NCBI GenBank assembly: GCA_029834535.1
Contig: JAQMWT010000362.1
Coordinates: forward strand, 310,001-374,000
Length of the DNA: 64,000 nt
Reading direction: 5' to 3'
DNA from: Chrysophaeum taylorii
Lineage: Eukaryota > Sar > Pelagophyceae > Pelagomonadales > Pelagomonadaceae
Part shown: in pieces, positions 39,535 through 49,074 of the stretch
Position numbering within the stretch: position 1 is the first letter of the stretch
Layout of the letters: each line of letters begins with the position of its first letter
Notes under the pieces: generated by a model
What the model was told of the DNA's origin: nothing
What the model saw: only the letters and a program-made list of their open reading frames with translations
The model's database searches: none
Position numbers and translations under genes: made by a program

Positions 39535-41259
39535 ATGTCGGCCACCGACTTGAGCGAGGTGACGGCGCTGTCGGCGGTGTGCGAGCAGTACGCGACGGGC
39601 GGTTCTGAGGCCGAGGTTCGGAGCCGGCTCAAGGAGGTTCACGATGCCGCAGTGGCGGCTTCCAAATTCTGGAACGGGCGTGCCAAGCTCCTCGGGACGC
39701 GGCCACCGCGGCCAGCCGAGGAGTTGCTCGTGGAGGGCGTTGACTCGGAAACGGTGTGGCAGCAGCTGCAGACGCAGTCGCGCGCCATCGAGCGATGGGC
39801 GCGGGCGGCCGAGGTGTGGCTCGCGGAACGGGGACCGCGGCTTAACGGCCACGGCGCCGACGACGAAGGTAGCGAAGAGAAAGACGATCATGGGGATGAT
39901 GACGGCGAGGAAGCCGCGGACGACGACGCCGCCGCCGAGGACGACGACAACGACGAGGCCGACGACGCGGCTGATGACGACAACGACGAGGCCGACGACG
40001 CGGCTGATGACGAGGACGACGAGGCCGAGGACGCCGAGGACGACGACCAAGGCGACGAGGATGAAGACGAAGATGATGTCGAGGGCGTAAAGGAAGACAA
40101 GTTCTTCTCGATGAAGGAGATGGAGGACTTCATTGCTCGGAACGAGAAGGACTTGGAAGCCGCCGGCGAGGAAGAAAAAGACGAGGAGGAAGAAAAAGAC
40201 GACGAAGAGGAGGTTGGGCGCGACAACACGAGCAGGTACAAGGACTTGTTCGCGGAAGACGAGGACGACGAAGAAGAGGTGTCTGAGCGGGATGCGGCGG
40301 CCGAGGCGCGGGCGCTCGAGGCGGAGAACGCGAAGGACGCTCGGGACAAGCACTGGTCGTTGCGGGGCGAGGTGTGGGCGAGCGATCGTCCGGAGGACTC
40401 GCTTCTTGGGTCAGACCTGACGTGGGACGTGAAGCGGAAGCGAGGGGCGGTGGACGCGGACTTGACGGCGAAGTTGGAGGAGGTCATCAAGGAGCGGATC
40501 GGCGAAGGGAGGTTCGACGAGGTCGCGTCTGCCGAGCTCCAGGAAAAAGCGCTGGACAAGCCCAAGCCCGCCGTAGACGACGGCGACCTCGGGATGGCGC
40601 CTCGCGCTGGGCTGGCCGAAGAGTACGAGCGCGAGTACCTCGGGGTGCAGGAAAGCAAGCCGACGCGGGACGAGGCGATCGACGCGCTGTGGGCGAGGCT
40701 CTCGGGTAAGCTCGACGCGCTCTCGCACTTCCACACGGCGCCTCAAAAACCGAGCCTCGACCTCGAGGCTGCCGCGAAGATTGCGGACATCCCGGCGGTG
40801 TCGCTCGAGGAGACGACGCCGTTGGCCGTCGCGGCGACCGACCACCGTGCTCCGGAGGAGGTCCACGCCAAGAAGCGCGGCAAGGCGTCGACTCTTCGCG
40901 CGTCCGACGAGGCTACGACCCAAGAGCGCCGCGCCACCCGCGCCGCCAAGAAGCGCGCCCGCAACGCCAAGCGCAAGCGCCTCGCCGACGACGCCAAAAT
41001 CGTCGCGAGGCTCAACCCGAGCCGATCCCTCCTCCGTTACGATAAAAAAGAAGACGAGCCATCAAAGAACCTCCGCCCGGACGCCGAGCTCCCGCCGTCG
41101 TCCAAAAAGAGCGCTTCCACGCACCTTTTTGAGCAGCTTACCGAGGAGGCGAGGAGAGTCGTCCACGGCGACGCCGCCGCCGTCGTCCCTGGTGATGATG
41201 TTAGGAGTAGTACGAAACGGCGCCGCGGGGCCGGCGCCGCGGCCGCGCTCAAGCTCTGA
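39535..41259 (+). CDS. MPP10: MPP10, U3 snoRNP / small-subunit processome protein
   Basis: The 574-residue protein has the Mpp10 layout: an N-terminal domain, long acidic tracts (about 105-190 and 205-250) with FFSMKEMEDFI between them, then the conserved core. The core includes LEEVIKERIGEGRFDEV, LAEEYEREYLG, LSGKLDALSHFHTAPQKP, and ADIPAVSLEETTPLA followed by APEEVHAKKRGKAS and a basic RRATRAAKKRARNAKRKR tail. It acts with U3 snoRNP in 18S pre-rRNA cleavage in the nucleolus. Its start is 130 bp from sulfatase 3 (divergent). Its last 11 bases overlap the convergent glycosyltransferase gene. UTP25 of the same complex is also in this window. Confidence 0.9.
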   Translation: MSATDLSEVTALSAVCEQYATGGSEAEVRSRLKEVHDAAVAASKFWNGRAKLLGTRPPRPAEELLVEGVDSETVWQQLQTQSRAIERWARAAEVWLAERGPRLNGHGADDEGSEEKDDHGDDDGEEAADDDAAAEDDDNDEADDAADDDNDEADDAADDEDDEAEDAEDDDQGDEDEDEDDVEGVKEDKFFSMKEMEDFIARNEKDLEAAGEEEKDEEEEKDDEEEVGRDNTSRYKDLFAEDEDDEEEVSERDAAAEARALEAENAKDARDKHWSLRGEVWASDRPEDSLLGSDLTWDVKRKRGAVDADLTAKLEEVIKERIGEGRFDEVASAELQEKALDKPKPAVDDGDLGMAPRAGLAEEYEREYLGVQESKPTRDEAIDALWARLSGKLDALSHFHTAPQKPSLDLEAAAKIADIPAVSLEETTPLAVAATDHRAPEEVHAKKRGKASTLRASDEATTQERRATRAAKKRARNAKRKRLADDAKIVARLNPSRSLLRYDKKEDEPSKNLRPDAELPPSSKKSASTHLFEQLTEEARRVVHGDAAAVVPGDDVRSSTKRRRGAGAAAALKL

Positions 41260-42703
41260 TATATAAACCTAGTGTCGTCGTCGTCGTCCATCTTGAGATG
41301 ACAACAGCATACTCCTGCTGCTGCTTCTTCTTCTTAATGAGTCTCCTCCTCCTCCTCGTCGCGCACGGATATGAAGATGAGGTCGTCGAGCCTCGGGTTG
41401 TTGTTGTTGGTTCGGATTTGGAGCCGTCGTCGATCCCCCTGATGATGGGGTTGATTCTTTTCGAAGGTCCGACACCAGCGGCTCGCCTGGTGACGCGCTG
41501 ATCATCGAAAAGAAGAGAACTCACGTGGTCGTCGTCGACGGCTCCGCAGTCGTCCGGCGTGAATTGGACAAAGGCGTTGAGGTCTGGTTGGGTCCTCGCG
41601 ACGCGCGTCGAGTTGAAGCCGTTGAGGACGACGGGCCGGACGCGCGCGGCTTTCGAGCCGAGACGACGGGCGGCCGCGTAGTTGGAATCGGCGGCGTCGT
41701 GGCGCGAGTAGAACTGCCGGAGGCTCGCATGGTTGGCGTAGCGACCTTGGGGTCCCGAGGGCCCCTTGAGACCGGCGATGACGTGGTCGCCCGTGTGCCT
41801 GCGGACTGCGTGGACGGTGATCCAGCGCGGCGGGTCGGCGTTTTTTTGTAGTTTGTTCGTACTCCCCGCGTAAAGGGGACCCAAGATGAGGGTTGGAATT
41901 TGACGCATCCAATTCAAGATGCCCAGGCCGACGTCGTGCGTGACGTGGAACGCTTCGCACTCGGTCGTGAGGCCGTCGGCGTCGATCGCCGGCGCGTAAG
42001 CGTCCAGCGCGGCCGCGCTAAAAAAGGCCGGCTGCATCCACGGAAACGCGAAGACGCAGTTCGAGGCCGAGTCGCAGCCCTTTTCCTTGAGCCAGGGCCA
42101 CATCCCGGGCGCGAAGCCGCGGAGGTTCGCGTTGCCGGAAATGGCCAGAGGCTTGCGAGGGTCGAGCTCGGACAACATCGCGACCACGGGCGGGGCCCGC
42201 ACGTACACGTCGTCGTCCATGAAGGCGTACCACAGAATGTGTTCGTTTGCAAGGACCCACCGCATCGATTCCTGGCACCGGCAGCATGGCCCGCTGTGGC
42301 CGTAGTAGTCGTTGGTGCATTTGGCGAAACGGAGTACGTCGAACCCGTCGCAGATCGAGCGCTCGACGACGGCTTCGTCGTCGTCGACGCTTCTTTGCTT
42401 GACGCGACACGTCGCGGTGCCGTGGCCCTCGCGTCCCAGCTTGACTTCATGGGTGCCCGTGCCGCCGAGCACGAAAGTCAGCTTCGGAAAGTCCTTGCCC
42501 CACGTCACCACGCTTCCCCAGATCCTGTGGTCGAAGTAGTCGTACGCCGAGCCGCCGCTCCCGTCCTTGCCGCGCGCGTGTTTCGCGGTGGCGAGAATGT
42601 GGATCGCTATCTGCGATGAGTCCAGCCCGTTTATCTCGACGGGCGTCTTCTTCGCGGCGGCCGCGGCCAACGTTATATTAACGAGCAGGGAGGAGGACCC
42701 CAT
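41249..42703 (-). CDS. GT31/fringe-like glycosyltransferase
   Basis: The protein is 484 residues from Met at 42703. The frame is open further upstream, but that extension lies antisense to the Cys-rich gene at 42737. The core has LRFAKCTNDYYGHSGPCCRC, WYAFMDDDVYVRAPPVVAML with the metal-binding DDD at about 163-165, and KPLAISGNANLRGFAPG, then AFHVTHDVGLGILNWM. This pattern fits the fringe / core-1 beta-1,3-galactosyltransferase (GT31) family that works in the Golgi lumen. The N-terminal hydrophobic segment (LLVNITLAAAAA) is short for a signal anchor. The C-terminal 100 residues are low-complexity and basic. It overlaps the end of MPP10 by 11 bases. Confidence 0.65.
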   Translation of the reverse strand: MGSSSLLVNITLAAAAAKKTPVEINGLDSSQIAIHILATAKHARGKDGSGGSAYDYFDHRIWGSVVTWGKDFPKLTFVLGGTGTHEVKLGREGHGTATCRVKQRSVDDDEAVVERSICDGFDVLRFAKCTNDYYGHSGPCCRCQESMRWVLANEHILWYAFMDDDVYVRAPPVVAMLSELDPRKPLAISGNANLRGFAPGMWPWLKEKGCDSASNCVFAFPWMQPAFFSAAALDAYAPAIDADGLTTECEAFHVTHDVGLGILNWMRQIPTLILGPLYAGSTNKLQKNADPPRWITVHAVRRHTGDHVIAGLKGPSGPQGRYANHASLRQFYSRHDAADSNYAAARRLGSKAARVRPVVLNGFNSTRVARTQPDLNAFVQFTPDDCGAVDDDHVSSLLFDDQRVTRRAAGVGPSKRINPIIRGIDDGSKSEPTTTTRGSTTSSSYPCATRRRRRLIKKKKQQQEYAVVISRWTTTTTLGLYIRA

Positions 42704-42736
42704 CCTCGACCCTAATACGTAACCCCCAAAAAAAAA

Positions 42737-43369
42737 ATGATTCTCCTCGTCGTCGTCGCGGTTGTTGTCTCCACAGCGCAGACGCCGACGCCGCGGCCGA
42801 CGTGGCCCCTCCGCGCCCGAAAGGCCTGGAGCGACTCGTCCCAGTTCGAAAAAGTGCGCGACAGGACGCAGTCGTGGCGCGATGACGACACGACGGAGTG
42901 TTACTCGTACAACGATCGATACGCCCAGGCCACCGTATTTTGCGATCGCGAGTGTATTCGAGAGCACCAGGGCGGCGAGTTGGGGGTGTGTAACGGGCCC
43001 TGGTATTGCTCGAAATCCGTGATTTGCCAGAACGACAAGAGGCTCGGCATCGAGAAGGAAGACTACCAGAGAGATTGCGTCGTCGTCCGAGGCTGCGCGA
43101 ACCACTCCCAGTGCTTTCCGAACGAGGGCCAGGCATTAGCCTCCAACCTCGAGCGCACCGACACGACCTTCACCCAGCGCGTCGAAAAGAGCGGCTACAA
43201 GGTGAGTTTCGGGGGCGTCGAGATGAAGACGTTCTGCTGCACCAACAAAAAATCCTACAGTTACCAACTCAACCAACCCTGCAACAGCGCGACGAGACCA
43301 CCAAACTTCTCGATTTTTCTGCTCGTCGCATTTATCGTCGTCGTCTCTTGTACTCTTTATTATTATTAG
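42737..43369 (+). CDS. Small secreted/membrane Cys-rich protein, unknown
   Basis: The 210-residue protein has a signal peptide (MILLVVVAVVVSTAQ), an ectodomain with about 14 Cys in spaced pairs (FCDRECIREHQGG, VCNGPWYCSKSVICQND, RDCVVVRGCANHSQC, MKTFCCTNKKS), and a C-terminal hydrophobic helix (NFSIFLLVAFIVVVSCTLYYY) reaching the last residue. That end fits either a TM anchor with no tail or a GPI-anchor signal. The Cys spacing recalls three-finger (uPAR/Ly6-like) domains, especially the FCCT near the end, but I cannot confirm it. It is divergent from the glycosyltransferase with a 33-bp gap. Confidence 0.65.
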   Translation: MILLVVVAVVVSTAQTPTPRPTWPLRARKAWSDSSQFEKVRDRTQSWRDDDTTECYSYNDRYAQATVFCDRECIREHQGGELGVCNGPWYCSKSVICQNDKRLGIEKEDYQRDCVVVRGCANHSQCFPNEGQALASNLERTDTTFTQRVEKSGYKVSFGGVEMKTFCCTNKKSYSYQLNQPCNSATRPPNFSIFLLVAFIVVVSCTLYYY

Positions 43370-43401
43370 CCCTCGTCGTCGTCGTCGTCGTCGTCGTCGT
43401 C
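43370..43401. repeat. (GTC)n microsatellite between convergent genes
   Basis: About nine GTC units fill the 32-bp space between the stop codons of the Cys-rich gene and the TTL-like gene. Confidence 0.85.
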
Positions 43402-45751
43402 TCAAGTTGTTCCTTCGTACGGAAACCGGAGCCGGGGTGGCCAGCGTCCGTGGCCGGGAACGAGCGGGATGCCGTGGATCTCGGAGGTGTCGACGGTCTC
43501 CAAAAAACTCCGGACGGCGGCGTCGAGGTGGGTCTCTCCGAAAGAGGCGCGCTGACTCCGCGAAACGCGCGCCTGCTCGGGCCACCACGCCGCCTCCCCT
43601 TCGTACTCTTCGCACCCGAGCGAGCGGCATTTGATGGGGGGATAAACCCGGTACCAGTGCGGCCCCGAGTGGGCCTCTTCGTGGACCGCTTGTCGCATTG
43701 CTTCAATAATCTCGTTGTCGTCACCGCACCTTTCTTCTTCCGCGCAGTACCTCTCGATCGCCGCGTCGAGTTTGCCCTCGTACGCTCGGCGACGCGGATA
43801 GTCGTTTGCTCCGAGTACCTCGAACATCGCCTGGACGTACCCTTCGTCGTGGAACAAGTTGTCGAACCCCCCTTGCTCGTCGTGTTGCCCCATGAGGTGC
43901 CCGTTCGTGTTGATCTCGATGACTGACGGCCGCCCGCGATCGTCGACCGCGACGTCGGGAGACAACAACGCGAACCTTCGATACTTTTTTGAGGATGATG
44001 ATGATCCCCCGCCGCCTGCGTCTCGGGCCTCGCGCTCGGCCGCCAAAAGCTGCGGGCGAACGAGCATCAAGATCTTGATGATGGCGGCCTCGAGCGCCGG
44101 CCAGACTTTGGTCGCCCACACGTGCTCGGCGAGCGCGGCCAAATTTTCGGGTTTTTTGTCCCGGTTGTTGAACACCGAAAGGCCAGGGAACCTCAAGGCA
44201 TCGAAAAAGGTCTGGGTGGCGGTGGACTTTGGGTACCCTTTTTTCGCAAAAACTCCGATGAAGTCCTCGAGCGTCGCGTCGCACGACTCGTCGGGGACGA
44301 GCATCTTGATGTGCATGCACTGTTTGTCCATGTCGGAATGCGCGCGAGAGAACGCCTCCGACGCGATCTTTGGATACGCGTGGCGCATCATGAAAACTCG
44401 CAAGGGGTTGATCGATGTCACCAGAACCCACGCGCGCATGTCGAACTTTCGGCCGTAGACGGTCGCGGGCGTGTGGAGGTACCGCTGGAACGAGACTTTG
44501 CGCCGCGAGCACGTCTCGGGATTGTAGTGACGCAAGCATGCCGTGCTGACGATGCTCACGTTGACCCATCGCACGAACGCCACCTTGGACGGCATGAACT
44601 CTAGCTTGGACAAATGCATTCCCCTCGAAAAGAAACTATCCGATTGCGGCTTGATGATCCACCACAACTGCCCGCGGTATCGAGCGCTCAGCGCGCTCAC
44701 CGACTCGTACACCCTCTCGAAGTGCCGGACGTGGCGCGGCTCCAGAATCGAATAATATCGTCGCTGGATGTGCCGTGGCTGCTCGTCGGCGTCGACGTTG
44801 AACGTGTACAGGAGCGAGTCGTCGCACAGCTCTACCCGAGGATCGCTCACGAGCTTGTACGCGTCGCAAATCGCGAAGATGTTCGCGTAGCTCTCCTTCG
44901 TCCCGAAGGTTTGCATGATCCCCGGCATGGCCCCGATGGCGGCGCCCTCGCGAAATGCTGGCGAAAAGTGGTAGGCCCATGTCGCGGGCGGCGCGTGTTT
45001 CGACTCGAACTGCTCGCCAAAGTAAAAATCGACGCCCGTCGTCGACGGCGACGTCGCGTTGCATAGACGCAGCTCCTGAAGCTCTTCCGCGGCGAACCCG
45101 GTGAAATCTTTGCGATTGCTGGTCGCAAACCACCGCAACACCTGGGGTCGGGCCCTCTCGCACCTCTCCGTCAACCGCGGAAGCTGGTTCTCGAAGGCCA
45201 TCTGCGCCGCGATCGCCGCGCTCCGCGACTTTCGCCGCATCGAACGCATGTCGACGTCTTTTTTTATGCCCCGGGGAAGCCCCATCGCCTCGAGCGCCGC
45301 GTGCTGCCGAGCGGCCTGCGCGATCGATCGATATTATTATTTAGGAGGCGGGTCGTTCGTCGACGAACCGCCCAGCGCCCGGAACTTATGTCGACGACTT
45401 GTCCGAGCTCTCTGAACGTCGCGTTCGCCGACGAGAGCAGCTCGAGCAGCGGCCTGCTAGGATAAATAGAGTCGCGGGGGAGGAAAACACACGGACGCCT
45501 ACGCACGCCCACTTCGCCATGATCTGATCCGGCTCGTCTTTTGGCGCGACGACGCCCACGGCCGCCGCAGGCTCTTGCCGCTCGAAGTCCGCTCGCATCG
45601 CTTGCTGCGTCTCTTCCACCGTCTCCACGAGAACCGCTTCCTTTCCGACTCGCGACAGCAGCCTCGAGTACAATGCCACAAGCCCGATCACAACAACCGC
45701 CCCAATCCATCGTCGCGCATTGCCCTTATTATTAGCGCCTGCTGCGGACAT
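43402..45751 (-). CDS. Membrane-anchored tubulin-tyrosine-ligase-like protein (two exons)
   Basis: The main exon carries a TTL/TTLL ATP-grasp domain: LWWIIKPQSDSFFSRGMHL, ATVYGRKFDMRAWVLVTSIN then PLRVFMMRHAYPKIASEAF, and a late block FALLSPDVAVDDRGRPSVIEINTNG. TTLL enzymes ligate Tyr, Glu or Gly to proteins, usually tubulin. I propose a first exon at 45503-45751, an intron at 45316-45502 (187 bp, GT...CAG, phase 0) and the main exon at 43402-45315, giving 720 residues. Exon 1 encodes NARRWIGAVVVIGLVALYS, an N-terminal TM/signal anchor, then KDEPDQIMAKWAC joined to AARQHAALEAMGLPRG. With the anchor the catalytic part might face the ER/Golgi lumen, unlike cytosolic TTLLs. If exon 1 is wrong, a 627-residue protein starts at 45285. 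Confidence 0.7.
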
Positions 45752-45871
45752 CTTCTCCACAGCCGCTTTTGCGGCGGACCCCACACACACAACAGGGTAA
45801 GCGCCGACGATGATGACAAAGATATTGTAGCATGTTGGATCTTCGCAATTATTATTATTACTACTGATCAT
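45752..45871. promoter_or_regulatory. 120-bp divergent spacer, TTL-like / M11 protease
   Basis: This is the space between the proposed TTL exon-1 start and the protease start. It includes CA-rich and ATT-rich stretches. No defined motif is seen. Confidence 0.35.
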
Positions 45872-48760
45872 ATGCTGCTGCTGCTGCTGGTCCCTATCTT
45901 GGTGTTGTTGTTGTTGTTGCCGCCGGGCCTCTGCGGCGCACGCCGCAGCAATGCGCTTTTTATTCCTCGTGGAATGATCGGCCGAGACCTCGTGGGCTCG
46001 ACCGCGAGCATCCACGAGGCCGTCGTGCGCGCGACGCTGTCGGGCAATGCGTCGACCCTCGCCGAGGCATGCGCGGAAAGGCGCTCTGTTCTCGAGGCTC
46101 TGGTGGAGCAGCGGCGGTACGAGGAGCTTGCAGACGTGAGCTTCGCGCTCGAGGCGCCCTGCGAGGATGACGACGAGCCCTACGTCGGCTTCGCGAACGT
46201 GGCCGTACGCATGGAATCGGACCGCGACCGCACCTCCTCGAGCCGCCGATTGGCGACGGCCTCGATCAATGGCCGGCGGTTTCAGATGTTGACCACGGCG
46301 GCGCGGCTCAAGCTGACTGCGCGCGGTGTCCCGGTGGTAGGCGTTGTTCTCGGGGGCACTCGCTTCGTCGCGCTCGACGCGCCGATGCGGTGCGAAAGCG
46401 GGCGGATCGTCTCGTGCCACGACGCGAGCGGCAAATGGCGACATTTCGAGAGCCTCAAGCACGCGTCAGAGGCGAGTCGCGAGATGATTCGCACAGCCGA
46501 GAGACGAGCAAAACTGTCGCGCCTCGCAGACATCGAGACGAACCACGTCGCCGGCATCAAGAGTATCCTGTTCATTCCTATTTGTCCGTCCGACAGCGAT
46601 TGCGACGAGGCATACGACTACGGATTGATTGCTAGCGACTACGGCGGCGACCTCGAGCAGTATTTGATCGCCGTCGTGGCTCTCTGCAACGACTACTTGG
46701 AAGCGAGCTCGTGGGGGACGGTCTCGTTGGAAGCGACGTACTTGCCGATCCAACAAGTCGAGTATACACAAGCCGACTGCGCGTCGGGAGACTCGATCAC
46801 GCATCTCGTCGACGAGTCCGCGAGCTCCTACGACAACATGGCCTTCGACGCGGCGGAAGCCGCGGGCGCGTCGGTGGGAGCGTACGACTACAACGTTGTC
46901 GTCATACCAAAATGTGCCAGTCTGACGTGGTCCGGCGTTGGGTGGGTCGGATACGCGGGTACGGCCCTCAACCTTTTTGCCACGAGCTTGGACCCAAGCT
47001 TGGCGCACGAGCTCGGTCACAACTTTGGCGCGAACCACGCGAGCTTTGCGAACGCCGATGACGGCTCTCGCGGTGCCGTTGCTTGGTGGAGCGAAGCGAG
47101 TAGCACGTGGGTAGAGTACGCGAATCCGTTCAGCGTCATGGGCGCCGGAATATTGAGCACCGACGACTATTCCGCCCAGTTTCTGGTCGAAGGCAAGATC
47201 ATCTTCGATTGGGTCGGCGTATGCAACGTCCAAGTGGTCGCGCCGTTCGACGACGACACGGGCGCGAGCTTGTGCAACCCGTGCGGGCCGTACCATTTGC
47301 AAGCGACGGACGACGGTACCCTGGATCCCGCCATCCCGGTCGCAATCCAGGTAGAGACATCTACGCGCGACAGATATCTCTTCGTCGAGTATCGCGAAAG
47401 CTCGGGCGGGGCCGTCTTAACGTGGAGCGACGTCTATCTGACGGCCTATGGCACGGGAGCCTACGGGAACACGGTCATTGCGGACACCACGCCGGAAACA
47501 GAAAGTCTCGGCGACGCCGTGCTCGTGCCCGGACGATCGTACGAAGTCGACCTCGGACTCGAATCCATCCAAGGCGAACGACTCGTTTCGGTGTCGGTCG
47601 AGCAACACAACTCGGGGCGGTTGCTAGTCACGGTGACCCCGGCGGCATCCTCCAGTTCGTTGGCGCCCACGACGGCGTTTGCGACCGCCGAGCCGACGAG
47701 CGACGACGACAGATGCGGCGAACCGTGTTGCGCGTTCGTCGAGATCTACGGAGTCACTTATACGAAACTCACCACGGGAACCAGCGGTGCGTGCTGCTCG
47801 GGCACCTGTTCCTACGTCAGCGACGCGGGAGTCTACTTGCACTACCTCGAGCTGTACGACGAGTACTTCGCGAGCTCCCAAATGCCGTGTCACACCTCGG
47901 GGACTCTGATCTACACTTTTCGAGAGAGCAAGTCGGCCGTCGCAGAATACTGCGACGCAACGCCGCCGTCGTGTCCTGGCGCGACTCCCGTGCCCTCCGC
48001 GGTACCGACGACTCCGACTCGCGCGCCCTCTCGACCGACCGCGTGTCCGTCGTCAAGATCTCCGTCGACGCACGCGCCTACGATCGCCAAAATATCTTTC
48101 GTCGCCGGAAACCTCGAGTTTTCGGGACTATCGTCGATTCAAGCTGCCAATTTCTCGAGTGTTTTTGCATCGGCGGTCGCGCTCGTCGCGGACTACGGTG
48201 ATGCCCAAAGCGTCGCAATCACAACGGCTTCGCCAACGAGGCGACGATTGTTGTCGTCGTCTGAGAACATCCAAGTGCGGTACTCCATTTCGCTCGAGTC
48301 GATATCTGCCGAGTCCGTCGCCGGGCGACTAAACAATGCGACGCTTTCGGACTTCGACCGAGCGCTCGCGGTCGCATTGACGAATCGCTCGCAGCGTACG
48401 AGGTTGGTTTTCGACGACGTCTCTACGTCCTCCGCCTCCTCCGCGACCATCATCGCAGCGACGGCGGTGCCGACAGCAGTGCCGTCCTCTTTGCCGACTT
48501 CGCAGCCCAACAAGGCAGCAGGTCCCACGCCGGTCGCGCCGCCGACACCGCTCGACGACGAGGAATCGTCGTCGTCGTCGTCGTCGTCCACGCGCAGGAT
48601 TTTTGTCGTCGTCTTCGTCGCCGCTTCTTCGTGTGTCGCGGGAGCCGCGCTGGCCGCCGCGGCGTGGTGGCGACATGTCGTCCACAGGGCCTCCAAAGTC
48701 CACGACTCCAAAGTCCACGCGAACGATCGGGAGGTCCAAGTGCGCCCACCCAACAAATAA
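45872..48760 (+). CDS. M11 gametolysin-like secreted metalloprotease with TM anchor
   Basis: From Met at 45872 the protein is 962 residues; it opens with a Leu-rich signal peptide (MLLLLLVPILVLLLLLPPGLC). A prodomain covers about 30-210. The catalytic domain has the zinc site SLAHELGHNFGANHA (His379, His383, His389; Glu380) and the downstream Met-turn region NPFSVMGAG (about 418-426). These are signatures of the M11 gametolysin family, which in Chlamydomonas digests cell-wall glycoproteins. A Cys-rich module follows (about 610-700), then a Thr/Pro/Ser linker, a further beta-like domain, a Ser-run and one TM helix (FVVVFVAASSCVAGAALAAA) with a short basic tail. It is likely a surface protease acting on extracellular matrix. 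Confidence 0.87.
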   Translation: MLLLLLVPILVLLLLLPPGLCGARRSNALFIPRGMIGRDLVGSTASIHEAVVRATLSGNASTLAEACAERRSVLEALVEQRRYEELADVSFALEAPCEDDDEPYVGFANVAVRMESDRDRTSSSRRLATASINGRRFQMLTTAARLKLTARGVPVVGVVLGGTRFVALDAPMRCESGRIVSCHDASGKWRHFESLKHASEASREMIRTAERRAKLSRLADIETNHVAGIKSILFIPICPSDSDCDEAYDYGLIASDYGGDLEQYLIAVVALCNDYLEASSWGTVSLEATYLPIQQVEYTQADCASGDSITHLVDESASSYDNMAFDAAEAAGASVGAYDYNVVVIPKCASLTWSGVGWVGYAGTALNLFATSLDPSLAHELGHNFGANHASFANADDGSRGAVAWWSEASSTWVEYANPFSVMGAGILSTDDYSAQFLVEGKIIFDWVGVCNVQVVAPFDDDTGASLCNPCGPYHLQATDDGTLDPAIPVAIQVETSTRDRYLFVEYRESSGGAVLTWSDVYLTAYGTGAYGNTVIADTTPETESLGDAVLVPGRSYEVDLGLESIQGERLVSVSVEQHNSGRLLVTVTPAASSSSLAPTTAFATAEPTSDDDRCGEPCCAFVEIYGVTYTKLTTGTSGACCSGTCSYVSDAGVYLHYLELYDEYFASSQMPCHTSGTLIYTFRESKSAVAEYCDATPPSCPGATPVPSAVPTTPTRAPSRPTACPSSRSPSTHAPTIAKISFVAGNLEFSGLSSIQAANFSSVFASAVALVADYGDAQSVAITTASPTRRRLLSSSENIQVRYSISLESISAESVAGRLNNATLSDFDRALAVALTNRSQRTRLVFDDVSTSSASSATIIAATAVPTAVPSSLPTSQPNKAAGPTPVAPPTPLDDEESSSSSSSSTRRIFVVVFVAASSCVAGAALAAAAWWRHVVHRASKVHDSKVHANDREVQVRPPNK

Positions 48761-49074
48761 CTAACTCACTCTTCTAACTAACTAGCGGCGGAATATCGTA
48801 ATTTGAGTAATTCTCGCTTAGTTTGATCCAAGAAAATTGGAATCAAACTGAACATATGATGTGGTTCATCAAACTTGATTTAATGGAAGATTCTCCACAA
48901 CCTTGTTTGGATTCCACGCTCTGAAAAAAAGGCGGAGGTCACAGGTCGCCAGCCGCGCGGGGTATAGGAGAAATAATAAAGGCTCGGCTCGCCCCGGCCA
49001 TGGCTACTCAAGCTCCGACAGACCATAACGGGGGGGGATAACACAACAGTAAGGTCGTAGTATAGATTGATCGA
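48761..49074. other. Spacer with AT-rich inverted repeat
   Basis: The convergent space between the M11 protease and the gene ending at 49075 contains a strong hairpin at 48820-48849 and repeated CTAACTAACT. No gene is seen. Confidence 0.55.
48820..48849. repeat. 12-bp inverted repeat (hairpin) downstream of M11 protease
   Basis: AGTTTGATCCAA and TTGGAATCAAACT flank a GAAAA loop; one bulged A interrupts the pairing. It lies about 60 bp after the protease stop in an AT-rich pocket of GC-rich DNA. It could be a 3' UTR structure or the remnant of a small inverted-repeat element. Confidence 0.6.

Noticed and set aside
42704-43105. Upstream extension of the glycosyltransferase frame
   Set aside because: It is antisense to the Cys-rich gene, which has a clean signal peptide and stop; the Met at 42703 is preferred.
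45752-46462. Upstream extension of the TTL exon-1 frame
   Set aside because: It is antisense to the M11 protease leader and prodomain, and has no hydrophobic or conserved features.
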